Shown: positions 9,067 through 10,000 of the stretch, piece by piece | Layout: every line of letters begins with the position of its first letter | Position numbering within the stretch: position 1 is the stretch's first letter | Assembly: GCA_021129895.1 (NCBI GenBank) | Contig: JAJOKL010000142.1 | Span: 1 to 10,000, forward strand | Source: Candidatus Bipolaricaulota bacterium | Lineage (GTDB): Bacteria > Bipolaricaulota > Bipolaricaulia > Bipolaricaulales > Bipolaricaulaceae | Direction: 5' to 3' | DNA: 10,000 bases | Translations under genes and position numbers: made by a program | The notes under the pieces: model-generated | What the model was told of the DNA's origin: nothing | The model's input: only the letters and a program-made list of their open reading frames with translations | Databases searched by the model: none

Positions 9067-10000
9067 TCACCCCGGCTTCAAAGAGGCAAGGAGCTCGTCC
9101 AAGCGAGCCTTGGCAACGCCACATACCTTATCGGCGGCCCCGTAGAAGACGAGGAGTTCGTCTCCGAGAACCGCAACACCCTCAGGGAAGACCACGTTGG
9201 GGACATCGCCCTCCACCTCATAAGGCTCCTCCGGCTCCAGGATGGGGTCTTTCGTGCGGGCGATGACCCGCCACGGCTCTTCCAAGTCCAGGAGGGCGGC
9301 CCCGGCGCGGTAGACGTGGTCCCAATCGACTCCGTGGTAGATGAGGAGCCATCCCGCTTCGGTCCTTATCGGCGGAGGTCCGGCCCCGATCTTCTTCGCC
9401 TCCCAATCCTCTTTCGGCTCCATGATCACCTTGTGGCCGTGCATCCTCCCCGGAAGCCCGTCAAGGAAAGCGAACCAGATGCTCGGGCGTTCCACCGGAT
9501 ACCCGGGGCCGATCCAGTTGCTGGGCCTGTGGATGACGGCGTACTTCCCCCGGATCCTCTTGGGGAAGAGCACCACATCGCGCTCCGCGGCGTCGTAGGG
9601 GGTGATGACGCCGAGCCTGGTGAACCGGGGTCCGCCCGGTTCCCCCAACCCCTCCACCCGTGCCAATGCCGTACGCGCGTGTGCCTGCTGGGGCTTGGGG
9701 AGGCCCAACCGCCGCCGCACCGCGCCGGGCGGGGCGGGGGTGGGAGTGACCACATAGGTCATGTAGACCTGGCCTTCAATTTCGGTGAGCCGCGCGTCCT
9801 CGATGGACATCTCCCACAGGGCGATGTCGGGACAGAATACAGGTTCCTCGGGCCTCTCTAGTAGGTTCAGCTCCGCGTCGAACACCGCATAACCCAGATG
9901 GGAAGCGTAGCGGACGTAATCTCCCACGGCTCGATAGAGCACATGGATCTTCCCGCCCTTGTAGAGGGCAGCACAGTTGAACGTCGCTACCACTTCCCAA
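9067..10000 (-). CDS. GH130 glycoside phosphorylase/hydrolase (beta-mannoside type), 5' end outside window
   Basis: Five-bladed propeller enzyme; characterised GH130 members mostly phosphorolyse beta-mannosides, and some hydrolyse them. The visible part (311 codons) reads WEVVATFNCAALYKGGK at the right edge, matching the N-terminal part of the family, with the true start beyond the window; the GTG at 9993 lies inside this conserved segment and is not the start. Family marks are the acid motif SIEDARLTEIEG with the likely catalytic Asp at 9796-9798, ERDVVLFPKRIRGKYAVIHRPS, IYHGVD, and the closing YGAADKVCGVAKARLDELL. No signal peptide can be judged. The subfamily, and so phosphorylase or hydrolase, cannot be fixed by eye. 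It converges on the HD hydrolase gene and probably belongs to a glycan-use cluster to the right. Confidence 0.87.
   Translation of the reverse strand, partial: WEVVATFNCAALYKGGKIHVLYRAVGDYVRYASHLGYAVFDAELNLLERPEEPVFCPDIALWEMSIEDARLTEIEGQVYMTYVVTPTPAPPGAVRRRLGLPKPQQAHARTALARVEGLGEPGGPRFTRLGVITPYDAAERDVVLFPKRIRGKYAVIHRPSNWIGPGYPVERPSIWFAFLDGLPGRMHGHKVIMEPKEDWEAKKIGAGPPPIRTEAGWLLIYHGVDWDHVYRAGAALLDLEEPWRVIARTKDPILEPEEPYEVEGDVPNVVFPEGVAVLGDELLVFYGAADKVCGVAKARLDELLASLKPG

Overview
The window reads as ordinary chromosomal DNA from a high-GC bacterium (about two thirds G+C, judged by eye). Genes are tightly packed, with 4-base stop/start overlaps, purine-rich ribosome binding sites and several GTG or TTG starts. 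The gene set is a ClpC unfoldase with a Phe/Asp-rich N-terminal extension, an SDH-family membrane protease, a MOFRL glycerate kinase, a PPC-domain protein, a long iron-sulfur endonuclease III and a GH130 glycan enzyme. This would fit a deep-branching, possibly thermophilic lineage such as Bipolaricaulota, but that is inference; no rRNA or marker gene here settles it.

Layout. Positions 1-3298 (+) hold an operon of a ClpC-type double-AAA unfoldase, open at the left edge, overlapping by GTGA a membrane-anchored Clp-fold serine protease of the SDH family. Positions 3299-3542 hold no gene but contain an imperfect inverted repeat. Positions 3543-5850 are a run of damaged genes: a 5'-truncated rhodanese domain (+), a GAF-PAS-GGDEF diguanylate cyclase (-) split by one extra base in a G/C run, and a small membrane protein (+) split by one missing base in a G run. 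Positions 5859-7606 (-) are an intact two-gene operon: glycerate 2-kinase, then a PPC/DUF296 protein overlapping it by ATGA. Only 28 bases separate the kinase start from the divergent pair at 7635-9007 (+): endonuclease III and an HD-domain hydrolase, again overlapping by ATGA. A hairpin at 9017-9055 separates this pair from a convergent GH130 glycoside phosphorylase/hydrolase (-), whose 5' end lies beyond the right edge.

Most interesting is the first operon. The ClpC appears to lack the hydrophobic third residue of the [LIV]-G-[FL] ClpP-docking tripeptide (L-G-P instead), and its immediate partner is a ClpP-fold protease with a predicted membrane anchor and a cytosolic catalytic domain. Together they suggest a dedicated membrane-tethered ATP-dependent protease in which the SDH protein takes the place of ClpP. 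The rest is housekeeping or signalling: carbon metabolism (glycerate kinase, GH130), DNA repair (endonuclease III) and c-di-GMP signalling that is broken as read.
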